Of a stretch of 64,000 nt of DNA, positions 1-12,100 are shown piece after piece; position 1 is the stretch's first letter; each line of letters starts with the position of its first letter. The notes below the pieces were generated by a model. That model did no database searches. It was not told where the DNA came from and saw only the letters and a program-made list of their open reading frames with translations. The position numbers and the translations under genes were made by a program. This DNA is from Brassica napus (taxonomy: Eukaryota; Streptophyta; Magnoliopsida; Brassicales; Brassicaceae): positions 12,937,065 through 13,001,064 of the forward strand of contig NC_063452.1 of NCBI RefSeq assembly GCF_020379485.1, read 5' to 3'.

Positions 1-1000
1 AGATTCTAAATAAACTGGTGTGTTGATGATTGATTGATTGTTTGATTGGTTGAAGATATGTGGTTGTGATTGAGAGCTAGGATGGTTAGAAAGAAATGAA
101 CGTAGGATCATAAGAGAAATGTTAACCGGTCTGGTTATATGAATGATAGGATATCTATGAATGATTGTTAAATGGTTGAGTGTGACACCGAGAACGGGTG
201 GCGTCTAAAAAGGAAAGTAAGATAGAGTCTAAGGGTTTAAGGAAAAGGAAATGAAAAGAAAAAGGAAAAGTTTAATGAATAGAAATGGAATACGAACCAC
301 CGAGGGGCTGGTGGGGAGTATGGGAAAACACGGCAGCCGTAGCGTTCAAAAACGGCAGGTTAAGAATAGAGGCGCCGGTAAGATTGAGTCACGCCGAGTC
401 TTGGCGGGAAGGGGTCGTAATACACTGCAAAGGGTATAGACTACATCCAAGGAACCGGATGCCGAGTGTACCAGGGCAGGCGGCTCCACAGGAACACAGC
501 AAGAAAAGGGGAGGAATGGTCCGCCTGAGCTGTGTAGGTCCTAGAGTTCTAGGATGACTGGAGTCTTAAATAATAAACCGAATTGGGTGAATTGAGTGAT
601 GACTGAGTTCATTGCATTGCTTGTTTTTTGTGAAATGAAACCTTAATAGCTAGTTAAGAAATGGGTGTAGTGACTAGTCGGTTCTCGTTTCGCATTGAAC
701 AGTGTAAAAGCTCATGGGGGAGACTGGTCTAGAATCGCTTCACTGAGTATTCATACTCACCCTTCTTTTTCCTTCTTCATTTTTGCAGAACTATAAGTGG
801 AAATGTCAATGGTAAGAAAGGAAACGCACCTGAAACTCATGGGACCAGAAACGGGACACACGGAAATGTCGGAAAAGTAGACATGTGTGTCTTAAACCCC
901 GCGCCCAGGAACCCCGGTTGGAAATGGGGAAGGAGCGGGTGTTTCAATCATACTCATCAAAAACCTTTTGTTTTGCTTCATAAGAAACAGCCGGATAATC
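1..1000. repeat. Probable retrotransposon-derived relic
   Basis: No convincing coding frame is present. The stretch mixes a moderately GC-rich block (about 285-560 and 820-950) with T-rich splice-acceptor-like sequence near 760-790. Both overlapping open frames in the GC-rich block are basic and low in complexity, and I recognise no domain. The texture resembles the untranslated or LTR part of a decayed plant LTR retrotransposon, but no LTR pair, primer-binding site or target duplication is visible, so the class is a guess. Confidence 0.3.
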
Positions 1001-1479
1001 AGAAACATGCCTATTGAGGATATTTTAATGGATATTTTAATTCAAAATAATAAATAGAAACAAAATATAATGAAATGAAGTGTGAAATGTCTATGAAATA
1101 CTTGTAAAGTGTATATCGTTTATAAATCTCTTAATTTTATTCAGATATACAATTTAATTGTATTATTAATTTATGATAAACTATTATAGTTTTCCACAAA
1201 GATAATTTTTATTTGTGCACATATATTAAAAAGCACATTAAATTTATATCATAAATGCATCATTTATGTGAATATTTAGTTGTAATAAAGTTAAGCCAAT
1301 ATAAATTTAGTAAATTAAATTAATTATTTTTAAATTTACAATGTATAATTATTAAATTATAAAAGGTTTATAGACAGTCAAAAATTATACTTTTGTGGAA
1401 CAAAACTTTTAGCTTGGTAGAACGGAGGAAGTCATATTTTGTTGATAAATTGATTCTTTTTGTGAGTGGAAATGCTCTA
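1001..1479. other. AT-rich spacer, nothing recognised
   Basis: Very AT-rich DNA without a coding frame, RNA gene or clear repeat boundary. It separates the relic on the left from the Mutator transposase relic on the right. Confidence 0.5.
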
Positions 1480-4400
1480 ACGTTGATTTGTTTCACAAAT
1501 TAATTTCCGTTAAAACAACTGTCCACGTGACTAGTACTAAAAATTCTGAACTCATGGTTTTGATGAATATGATAAGGTGTTGTAATCAATTCGGAACCAA
1601 ATTATTGTATACATTAGACGAAGTATCGATCAGGTACGTCCAACCTAGCATACAAAGATTTTTTTTATGTTGGGCTCTTTAACTTATCATTATGTTGACG
1701 AACTATGCTGTAAGGAGAAGCTTTGGAAGCCTTATGAATTTTGGATGGAGAATTTTAAAGCTTTCATTGTAAATGAGAAAATTATGTCATCAATTGTATT
1801 GATTTGGTACAAATTCCAAACGAGGAATTGAAGGACCTAAAGTATGTGTTTGACACGATGAATGACGATATGGTTGAGCTACAAGCTGAAAGGAAGGACT
1901 GTGGTGAACTAGATGTGTTTTTGGAACATGACTACTCAGCTCATTCGCTTAACACCATTGATTTTTTGCCAAGTAGCCAAAGGGAGGACAAAGGAGGTGT
2001 GAATTTGATAAAGAAAGGGATGTTGAGCATGATGATGGGAACGAAGTAGAGAATGGTGATGAATGTGTAAATAGGCTGAGAGAATATGATGAAGGTGAAG
2101 AATCCGAGGATGAGCAACCAGTAGCTGAGGAAGAAGATGGAATTAAACAAGAGGCAAATCAGAATGATGATGGAAAAGAAGTTTTAGTAGACGCATGAGA
2201 TGATGCTAATGATGAGAGGTTTAAGAGGGTCTTTGAGGAAACCGCGAAGTCAACAGCTGATTTTAAGGCATCACAAGTGAGACATAACAAAAGAATTTGA
2301 GAAGAAGCAAGGGAAGCAGCAGAAAAGATGAAGAAGATAGGTTTGGGGATGTGAAATATCCAGATACACCATTAGAATCATAAGAGGAATGGGATCAAAG
2401 GATGTCTAAACGAAAGACTAGAACTAAATCTAAGTTTCATGGCCCTTTGGATAAAGAACCCTACATCTGGTTGTTTCAGAAGTTTGATAGTGGATTGAAG
2501 TTTAAGGATCAGCTGCTTCAATACTCACTTAACACACAATATGGTGTTAAAATGGCGAAGTCAGAAGCAAGTAATATGCAGTTTGTTGTGTAGAAAAATG
2601 TCCAAAGAAAATTTTATGCTCAGTTGAAATCTCTATCAATAAATGGTGAATGTATGTCACAACAATCACAACCATGAGAAATCAAGTCAGGTCTCAATAC
2701 TGAAACAAGGAGAGATTGCAGCACTGTTCAGAAAATAATTAAGAAGAAATGTGAACATGCAAGCAGCTGAGATAAATGACATTATAAAAGAAAAGTATAG
2801 CATTGTGGTACCTATTTGAAAGTGCTATAGAGGAAGACGGATTGTGTTGCACACTATCCTTGAAGCACAAGCCATTCAATTTGGAAAACTGTGGGATTAT
2901 GAGGCTGAGCTACGAAGAAAACATACATGTTTCATCACAGAGCTGAACACTACTAATATGAATGGTTTGCCTCAATTTGACAGCTTCTACATCTGTTTTC
3001 AAGAATTTCGAGAGACTTAGAAGAGATGTTTTAAGTTATTAGACTAGATGGATGTTTCTTGAAATGAGAGTTGAATGGAGATTTACTCTCAAATGTTGGT
3101 AGAGTTGCTGATAATAGGATGTACCCTATAGTATGGATAGTTGTTAAGGGAGAAAACAAAGACACTTGGGGTTGGTTTATAAAGCGGCTGAAAGCGGATC
3201 TTGGGTCAGAGATAGGAGACAATTACACCATCAATTCTGACAACAAAAATGGCTTGTACTTGCAGTCGGAGCAGAATTACCTAATGCAGAACATCAAATG
3301 TGTGCACATCACATATATGGAAATTGGAAAAATCATTCTCTAAGTCTGAGTACAATAATTTGTTATTCACTACAAGAAAACACGGATTTACCGACTGTTT
3401 TTCCCGACCACAATTGCAGTCGCTAAATTTACGGACTGATTAGCGACTGACTTGCGACCAAAAAATAATCAGTAGCTAAAGAGTCGTTAAGTAAGGACTA
3501 CGGAGTAACGTCGCACTTTAGTTGTAAATTAGCGACTAAAGTGTAACTAATATGTAGTCGGTAAATTACAGTCGGCAATTGGTCGCTAATTTAGCGACTG
3601 ATTACCGACTGAATATGTGGGTGGAAAAACAATCGCTTTTCAGTCTTTAAAAATCGGTATAAAACACGTGAATGTCGTTTTGGAGGTATGTATACCAAAT
3701 ATATACGATTGAATATATCAGTCGCAAAATCAGTCGGAAATTAGTCGAAAATTAGTCAGAAATCAGTCGGAAAATGTTACCATAAACATAGATCTCATAC
3801 CCTAAACCCTAAAAATGGTTTTAAACTCCAAATTTTAAATATAAACCTTAAAACTATAAACTTTTCACACTTTAAATCTTAATCTAAACCCTAAACAACA
3901 TTTCTCAAAATCCTATATTATAAATACAAACTCCAATTATAATATTTTAAAACCTAAACTCCAAAACTTAGATATAAAGTTTAACATCAAATCTTAGATC
4001 TATAACCCAAATACTATACACCAAACTCTAATCTCTAAACCTAAACCATATTCTCCAAATCACAAATAGCAAATCTTGAATTTCAAATTTAAATACAAAT
4101 CTTATATTATAAAACACTAAACCATATACTCCAAATACTATAAAGTAATCTTAAACTTAAAAATTGTTCTTTTAATAATTGATCTCAAACCTTAAAATTT
4201 AATTCTTCACACAACCAACTCTAATATTTCATACTCTAATATCTAATCCTAAACTTAAACTAAAAATGGATTTTGAAATTAAATTTTAAATTTTAATCTA
4301 ATTTCTAAATAATATACAATTCGAAACTTTAAACAACAAACTTAAATCCAATACTCCAAATCATAAATTTAAACACAAATGCTTGATAATGTAAATGTAT

Positions 4401-4932
4401 AACTTAATTGTTATAAAACAATTAGTATAATAATACAATTACAAATTTTAAAACAATATTAAATGAAATATATTGAATTTTAAGTTAATTGGTTAATCTT
4501 TAATAACCATATGTTGATTTTAATATAATTACAAATGAAGCTTTGTTTCCCTTTGTCTTATTAGTTATTACTCAATATTTAAAAATTAGGATAATATTTT
4601 CTGACCATTGATTGTTTTGGATCTAACGGTCTTTGTTTTGGATCTGATAGTCTGAGACTAATCTTTTTTCATTGGTTGATATCAAATGGCAAGGATTGTG
4701 TTAGATTCAATAACAACCATTGATTAAAGTTTAATCAAATGGTGGAGATTCAATCTCAACTTTATCGTTTGTTTTGTTCTTCTAGACTTCTACCCACCAC
4801 AAAGAAACATCTAACTTGTTTTCTTTTTGTTTTGAACGACACATCTACTTGTTCTCTTCATTAAGATAATTGTCAGACGACGAAAAAAACTCGTCGTCTT
4901 CACTATATTTTGTTCCAGTGTCAGACTTCACT

Positions 4933-5105
4933 TTGCTCAACCCACGGCGTCTCCTCCCTTGCTCAACCCACGGCGTCTCCTCCCTTGCTCAACCCACGGC
5001 GTCTCCTCCCTTCTCAACCCACGGCGTTTAGACAGAGAAGAACCTATCGTGGCTTGACAGAGAAGAACCCACCGTCGCTTGACAGAGAAGAACCCACCGG
5101 CGCTT
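4933..5105. repeat. Two adjacent minisatellites (26-bp and 25-bp units) inside CACTA-1
   Basis: The first array has 26-bp units starting at 4933, 4959 and 4985, with a partial fourth at 5011; the core is CTCAACCCACGGCGTCTCC. The second has 25-bp units starting at 5031, 5056 and 5081 with core GACAGAGAAGAACCCACC. The block is far more GC-rich than the rest of the element and stays open in several frames (for example 4910-5170 and 5104-5421). It may be captured host exon sequence that later expanded, but I do not recognise a donor gene. Confidence 0.85.
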
Positions 5106-5615
5106 GTCAAGAAGAACCCACAGGCGTTTCACAGAGCGTGACTGGAGATGGAGAAGACAGAGCAGTGTGACCGGAGACGGAGAAGACAGAGGAGGAGGAG
5201 GAAAATGGCGGTGGCAAATCTCGAGCTTCTCTCCCTCAGTCTCGGAAACAAAGAAGACAGAGGAAAAGGATGACCGCGGTGGCAAATCCCGAGCTTCTCT
5301 CCTCTGCGTCTCCGGTTATGCTCTCCGACGTTGCCGCTGCTTTTCGCCTCTGCTCACCTCGCCGGCTATGATGGAGAAGACAACACGCTGGGCTGAGGAG
5401 ATTAGGTCTAGTTTTTTTTAATTTAGGTTTTGGTTAGGTGTGGTTATGTAAACCGGTTTAGAAAGATCACTAATTGTAAACCAATTTTAATTTCTAAATA
5501 AAAATTTATTCGGTAAAATTTTAATTTTGTAAACTGGTTTAAATTAATAAACTAAAAATCTGATTTTAATTTTAACCAAATATATGCATAAATATTTTTT
5601 ATTTATATTTTGTAA

Positions 5616-5620
<5 letters not shown>

Positions 5621-5652
<32 letters not shown>
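5621..5652. repeat. (TA)n microsatellite
   Basis: Uninterrupted TA repeat of roughly 30 bp inside the right half of CACTA-1. Confidence 0.9.
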
Positions 5653-5654
<2 letters not shown>

Positions 5655-7240
5655 TGTAAATATATTTATAATAGTAGTCGCAAATCAGTCGCTAAAGTGG
5701 TCGCTATTCAGTCGCTAAAATTAACGACTGAATAGCGACCACTTTAGCGACTGATATATTGGTCGTAAATCAGTCGGTAATTACCGACTGATTACCGACT
5801 GATAAATTTAGCGACGAGCACTATTACGACGACATGAATCAGTCGTTAATCAGTCGTAAAACTTGATTTACCGACTGATTTCCTACTAATTTTGCAGTAG
5901 GAAAACACTTGTTTTCTTGTAGTGATTGGGAGTTGCTTACAGATACAATGTTGGTGAATATAAAGAGAAGATGAGGATGGTAGAGGCATATGACACTGCA
6001 GCTCACGCCGCACTACTAAGAACTGAACAAGAGAAGTGGTGTAGAGCCTTCTATCGTATCAATTCTCGCTGCTATGATGTACACAACAACCTCTGTAAAA
6101 AGTTCAACATGACAATAAGTATTGCGAGATCAAAACCTATCATTTTTTTGTTAGAAGATATTAAAAGACAAGCTATGCGAAGGATATCACGAACATTTCT
6201 TAAAGCACATAGGTTTGATACCATCCTAACACCAATTACTATGGTATTGCTAGAGAAATCAAGGGTTGAGAACAAATTCTACACCACTATAAGAAGTCTT
6301 CCATATTGTATGAGGTGAATGAGTTCAACCATGGCTACATGGTTAGACTATCAACACACAAGTGTGCTTGTAGGCGATGGAATTTAGCTGGTAAGTTGTT
6401 GATGTTTTTTCCCTTTTTCTTGTGTTGATGTTTTAATAATTCTAGTTGTTTAGTTGTTAGGTGTACCATGCAAGCATGCAATATGTGTGCTCGGTGATAA
6501 TAGGGATGATCCTATGAAATATGTGTTTGCTTATTATCACTTAAGGATCATGAAAGACACATATGCTGAGAATATCAAGCCGATTAATGGTGAGAAGCTG
6601 TGGAAAAAAAGCTGCGTGATAAAAAAAGCCAGTAATATGTATATAAAGGCCTGGAAAAAAACACCAATAAGAATTCTCGAGTTTCGAAAGCCTCGAGGTC
6701 GACCAAAGTTGCGTGATAAAAAAAGCCATTTGAGGATCTATAAAGGCTTGGAAAAATTACAAGATATGGTCGGACAGTACATTACAATAACTGTATACAG
6801 GTGTGGCATATCAAAAGTGGAACCGGAAAGTTGCAGTAGAAGGTCCAAAAGACAAAAGAGGACGACCTCGTAAAGCTCCAAGTGAAGTAAGTTATTGTTC
6901 ATATATGGTACTGAGGTTTTTATGATTCAATATTAATTTATCTTCTTGCATATTAGGTACTAAAACGGCCTACTAAGCCAAGGAAGAGGAAGAATCCGAC
7001 AACTGTAAGCAGTTCTCAACCAGTACTAGGTGCTGAATCAACTTCCACATATCCTACAACATCAAGTGCGCTTGAACAGGCTAGCTCATCAGTGCATCAT
7101 GAGAAAAAGGTCAAACGTGGACTACCATTGAAGATAAACAAAAGTGGACCAATTTCAAGAGGTGTTAGCGTACTATATTGTCTATACATGGATCGCGTTT
7201 TTGAGGTCATAAACAACAAAGCTTATGATACCTGAACCCC

Positions 7241-7619
7241 CAAAATTATCATAACTTATGTTTTTGTACTTCTTAAATCTATTTTTGTGTTTGTGTGCTT
7301 TTAAGATTTTATGTGTTTGTATTTTTTAAATATATGATATTATGTTATTTGTGTGCTAAGTTTCTTCTTTTCTTTGAGTATCAAGAAACTTTAAAACATT
7401 TCTATAAGAATATTCCAAATAGCCACCAAACATAGATGTAACTTGACATAACATTAATATAGACAAGCAAAGACTCTTAATGAGACAAACACGGACTTTT
7501 TGTAAACCAAACATAAACACAACCACAAACAAAGCTTAGTTGTACCATCAAAATACTACTTCCCCATCGACATCTTCATCAAACACTACTAACCCCATCG
7601 ACATCTTCATCATAACACT
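7241..7619. other. Spacer downstream of MULE relic
   Basis: AT-rich sequence without a coding frame. A short direct repeat, CCCATCGACATCTTCATCA, occurs around 7563 and again around 7591. Confidence 0.4.
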
Positions 7620-7910
7620 ACTTACCCATCGACACAATCACTCCAAGAACCACAACAAACCCGACAGTTGAAGATATCAGCAAATTTCAAAACACCATGC
7701 TCCTCTCGTTCAGTATCAACACTTCACGCCTCAGAGACTCACATTCTCCAGGGCTTAACTTCAGCTCCTCAACAATTGAGCTTAGATTTTCGAATTCTCT
7801 TTCATTCTCATGAGTATGTGCTTTAACAACATATCTTAAATACTTAATCTCTTCTCCCTACCTTCGAATGATATCCTTTGTCTCGCGCAAAGCCAAATAT
7901 TGCCATCCAT
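7620..7910 (-). pseudogene. Coiled-coil plus membrane-tail relic (GRF-zinc-finger type protein C-terminus?)
   Basis: Read on the minus strand from about 7905, one frame runs almost to 7620 with two internal stops. It starts with WQYLALRETKDIIRR, continues as a charged heptad-like stretch (KAHTHENEREF, SIVEELKL, LRREVLILNERS) and ends in a hydrophobic helix (VGFVVVLGVIVSMG). This layout matches the C-terminal tail of multicopy crucifer proteins that pair a GRF zinc finger with a coiled coil and a membrane anchor. The N-terminal zinc-finger part is missing. Family assignment is from layout only. Confidence 0.4.
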
Positions 7911-7914
7911 GTGG

Positions 7915-8560
7915 TTCCGTTGGTTTGGTTTTAAACCGAACCAAACCGAAAAACCGAAGTATTTTTTAATTGAATTAATTAAATATACTAATAATATTAA
8001 GATTTAATATATTTAACCATTTAGCCTAAATAACTAAACATAATTTTATATATTTTACTTTTAAATGAATAGAATAAGCACAACAAAAATAAAATAAAAG
8101 AACATGAATCTCATATATTAACATCAAAATGGAAAAGTTATTTTATAATATTTATATTAGGTTTGAAGATTATAATATAAAATTATTGAATTACATTTCT
8201 ACGTATTTATTGTGATGTTTGGTTTTACGTTTAAATATAAAAGAAATAATGATTTAGTATCAAATGATGATTTGTTTATGTTTTTATATTTTTGTAATTG
8301 AACTAGAACAAAACTAAAAAATTAACTCGGTTGAACTGAAAAATACAAACAAAACCAAATTAAACCGAATCAAACACAAACCAAACCGAACTAAAACCAA
8401 ACGAAACACAAACCAATCCGAAGTAAAAACGAACCAAACCGAACATAAACCAAACCATACTAATTTGAGTTGAGTTTGGTTCAAGATTTCCTAGACCCAA
8501 ATAACTAAAACCAAACCAAACCGAGACCGAACCGTAATTAAACCGAAATGTCCACCGGTA
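7915..8560. repeat. AACCGAA/AACCAAA-rich dispersed repeat
   Basis: The ends carry runs of (A)AACCGAACC and AACCAAACC: on the left GGTTTTAAACCGAACCAAACC near 7930, on the right many copies from 8340 to 8545. An AT-rich core lies between. Sequences of this kind are common non-autonomous DNA-transposon debris in Brassicaceae. I could not define matching terminal inverted repeats or a target duplication, so superfamily is open. Confidence 0.5.
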
Positions 8561-8629
8561 AAATTAAATTTGCATTTTGTTTGTTTTCTCGGAATCTGAA
8601 AAATTAAAATTCGAATTTGTCTTCCGGCT

Positions 8630-9106
8630 AGGGATTCAAATGTCCGTCTCCGTTGCTACTTGCTAGCCGTGAATCTGAGCATTTTCTTTCTTTTGAACCA
8701 ATCGCCATCTCGAAAGGTTTTATCTATTACCTTCTCATGGCGTCTCAGGTGCGTATGGCTTTATGGCTTCGTCTCTGTTGGTTTTTGATTGATTTTGGTC
8801 GACATTGTGGAAGAGAAGAAACTTCATCATTGTTTAACAAATTACAAGCTGTTCAGTCTTCAAATAGGAGAGATAGTCTTATCTTTACATTGAAAGGTTT
8901 AGGAGTTTGATCCATAAGTATTAGCTATTTGTTGAAATTTATGAATAGGAGGGTTTGGTTTCGCTTCTCCTTTAGGTTCATGAGCTCCCTTATTTACTGG
9001 CTTACTAGCTCTTTTTTGCTTTAGGGTGTTCTCACAAGTACAATCCTGGGAGCTGCTGCGTAATCTCTGATTTGAAGTGAACAGTAACTGGGAACAGGAC
9101 GCTAAT
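8630..9106 (+). promoter_or_regulatory. Putative 5' leader of the kinesin gene with a spliced upstream ORF
   Basis: Upstream of the chosen kinesin start (9107) lies a likely non-coding first exon containing ATGGCGTCTCAG directly before a GTGCGT donor (about 8736-8747). A good acceptor, TTGCTTTAG, ends at 9024. If these are joined, the ATG opens a 16-codon reading frame that stops before 9107, so it would be an upstream ORF rather than the kinesin N-terminus. Transcript evidence is needed for the exact first exon. Confidence 0.4.
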
Positions 9107-12100
9107 ATGAGTGGTGTCTATGCTCCCTCAGATGGAACTTGTTTTCTCAGTTTCGACGGCTCAGAAAGCATGGGGGATAGTAAGAACGGTAGTGTCATCT
9201 ACTCATTTGCTGCTTGTTTACCTTCTCATTTCCTCAGAGGATTGAAACCGAGTTTTTGAAGCATTGAGTCGGTTTCTCTTGCTTGATAGGATTTATCATC
9301 ATGCTTATTTTAGTTGTAGGTGGAAACATATATATGGGCGATGGGTTCTGTTCTCACCCCGTCTTCTATTTCCTTATTAATTTTGCTCTCAGGTCATCAG
9401 AGTTTGGTGGAATGGTTAAATCAGACACTTCCTTATTTGAATTTGCCATTGGAAGCATCAGAGGATGAATTGAGAGTATGCTTGAGGGATGGAACTGTCT
9501 TGTGTAGCCTTCTGAATCAGCTTAGTCCTGGTTCAATGAGAATGGTACTTATGAATTTTGATTTTCTTGACCATTTGGCTTTATTAATCTTGCCGTGTAC
9601 TTTGTTTTAGTGCTAAGCTTCTAGTTGTGTCTTTTTTTTTTTCCTTCTCTTTGTCGTTTGCTGTTAGACTCACACTCTTTGGCTATTATACAGGGAGGCA
9701 GCTTTGAGCCTGCTTATGTTAAAATTGAGCGGTTTCTGACTGCTATGGATGAAATGGCCCTGCCCAGGTTCGAGGTTTCAGACATAGAACAGGTTTGTTT
9801 TCTTTTTATAATTATAAATTTTGTTTCTGTGGAAAAAGTTCATTTCTGAAATATGGAAACTCTGTTTAGTTTATATAAAACTTTATCATCACATAAAGTG
9901 ATTGTGGGTAATTTATGCTTAAAATAATCCTTGTTTTTGACATCTTCTGGCTGCAACACTCTTCTAATCATGGCCATTGTCTGTCTGCTTCGCTATTTTG
10001 ATGATAAGATTGCATGCTTTTTTCTCCCATATCTTTTCTTGTCTCTGCCCTTTCTCGTGTTTCTTTTTTTTTGCTTTATGACTCCTAATAAAAAGTACAA
10101 AGCAGGGGGATCTGGTGCCAGTTCTACAGTCCCTTAAGGCGCTTAAAGCAAGCTTTTCCGATGGTGGTTATGATAAAAACTCTCTATGTGCGAAGAGGAG
10201 ATGGAGCTTGCCAGAAGACGACTCGGATTCAAAGGGGGATGACCGCAACTTTATTGATGGATTCCAGTCGAAGGAAGAATCCGAGATTGATATTTCGGAT
10301 GCTAAAATTTCGGAATTACTGAAATCGAACAGTTTACGGGTAAAGTAGTCTAACATTTTCTTAGTAGACTGTGCCCAACCGTTCAGCTTTTACCTCTGTA
10401 TCTGACTGAAATGGTATTTTCTTGGTCTTGTTAGAATGCTCCTACCCGGTCACTGTTTGACATGCTGGAACAGCTTCTAGATGAGTGTGTGAAGAAGATG
10501 AATGGACATGTGTCTCATGTAAGACAAAGATAAAGCCACCCTTCTCTTGATTCTTGTTTGCTCGTTCGCCTAAATTTTCAAATCCTTAGTTCATGGAACA
10601 TTTTTTTTCTTATGCTCCACATGTTTCTTTCTTTTTTCCGCTGTGTTGTTAAGGCTATGGCATCACTCTTGAGCGCACTTGTGCAAGTGATAGAACAGAG
10701 AATCTCAAATCAAGCTGATAACCTAAAGAATGTAGGATTACTAATGCTTTTATTCTTTGATTTTCCCCGTGATGTACATATAATCCTTCTAACCATGTAA
10801 TGAAACATGTTTATGAAACGGATGCAGCAAAATATACTCTTTAGGGTGCGTGAAGAAAAATACAGGTCAAGAATAAAGGTCTTAGAAACCTTGGCAGCTG
10901 GGACAACTCAGGAAAACGAGGTACTGTTGTGTCTCTAGTTTCAGTTTTTTGACTTTATTTCTATTTCGCTTAATTGGTCTAATCGTCTCCCTGTTTCTTT
11001 TTTTCCTTCCTTTGTTGTAGATTGTTACGAACTGTATGGAGCATATAAAGGTATGTTATTTATTCCATATGTATCATCTCCTTGATACATATTTAACTTT
11101 TAGTTAGGTTTGTGCATCTTGAAAAGTTGGTTAAAGTCAGGCTCACAGTTGTTAGCATAGTATAGTACTTGTGGAAAGAAACATCTAAATTAAATCTAGG
11201 TATTGATAAAAGCAGTCTGAGAGATCATATCATAAAACCATTATGTACGCGCCCCCATTCTTAATAACGTGACTACATATATGATACAACATATTTCATT
11301 TAGCACGAGATATTTGAATAATGGTTCTCGGTTGTGATCTTTAGCTTGAGAAAACCAGAATAGAAGAAAGAGAAAGGGCAGAAGAAAAAGATGTGGTTCA
11401 TCTAAAAATGGAAAAAGAGCGCACTGATGCTGAGATTTGCAAGCTGAAGCAAGAACTCAAGTTGGTGAAAGAGACGCATGAAAACCAGTGCTTAGAGTTA
11501 GAAGCAAAAGCACAACATGATAAAGTTGAGTTGGAGAAGAAACTAAAGGATGCAGAGTTACAAGTTGTCGATTCAACTCGGAAGATCAAAGAACTTGAGA
11601 AGTTGTGCCAATCTAATTCTCAAAAATGGAAGAAGAAAGAGTGCACCTACCAGAGCTTCATAAACAACCAGTATGGGGCATTGCAGGTTTGGCTTAAAAT
11701 TATAGTATTCTAAACATTAAGCACCTCTGGTAGTTTCTTTGAGTTACATAGTTTCTGTGAGTTATGCAGGATCTGAATGCTACTTCGGTTTCTATAAAAC
11801 ATGAAGTCTTAAGTACGCAGAAGAAATACTTTGAGGATCTAAATTACTATGGTAAGATTCATTATTGTGTATGATTGCTTCATCAAATTTTCTATTCTAG
11901 AGTACATGGCTTGGTATTTATAATCTATTTTCCTAGGTTTAAAGCTCAAAGGAGTGGCTGATGCAGCGAAAAATTACCATGTGGTCCTTGAAGAAAACCG
12001 AAGACTGTACAATGAAGTGCAGGAATTGAAAGGTAAAACACTTTTGATTCATTTTTTTTTTGTGTTTTCATTCGACCATTCAAGATATAACTTCTATCCT

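Larger units (their letters stand above)
3368..5924. mobile_element. Non-autonomous CACTA (En/Spm) element, CACTA-1
   Basis: The element begins CACTACAAGAAAACA and ends with the inverse TTTTCTTGTAGTG, the terminal inverted repeat of plant CACTA transposons. It is flanked by the 3-bp direct repeat ATT (3365-3367 and 5925-5927), the target-site duplication size of the superfamily. Both ends carry dense subterminal motifs of the type ACCGACTGA, TAGCGACTGA and their inverses (about 3390-3780 and 5675-5895), as expected for transposase-binding arrays. The 2557-bp body has no TnpA or TnpD coding sequence. It holds AT-rich filler (3780-4780), a GC-rich block with two short tandem arrays (4905-5420) and a TA microsatellite. 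It needs transposase supplied in trans. Confidence 0.93.
1480..7240 (+). pseudogene. MULE (MuDR-type) transposase relic, split by a CACTA insertion
   Basis: Degenerate Mutator-like transposase. Acidic N-terminal pieces lie at 1804-2160. The MULE transposase core lies at about 3040-3343: LDGCFLK, an in-frame TGA, then the GDLLSNVGR, MYPIVWIVV and ENKDTWGWFI motifs. A C-terminal part lies at 5926-6318, the SWIM zinc-finger end (GVPCKHAICVL, then a PINGEKLW-like box) at 6454-6650, and a basic KRGRPRK-type tail at 6860-7234. Several stops and frame changes disrupt it. The CACTA element at 3368-5924 splits it; reading from 3367 straight to 5928 rejoins coding sequence in one frame. MULE transposases move Mutator elements by DDE chemistry. 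This copy cannot be functional. No terminal inverted repeats of the host MULE were identified, so its true ends are unknown. Confidence 0.8.

Noticed and set aside
251..557. Two overlapping open frames of 62 and 90 codons
   Set aside because: Basic, low-complexity translations without a domain, in a repeat-like region; no splice or start context.
9189..9392. Possible coding continuation of the kinesin N-terminus through this interval
   Set aside because: It contains an in-frame stop at 9257-9259, and clean GT-AG borders join Gly to the CH-domain start in frame, so it is an intron.
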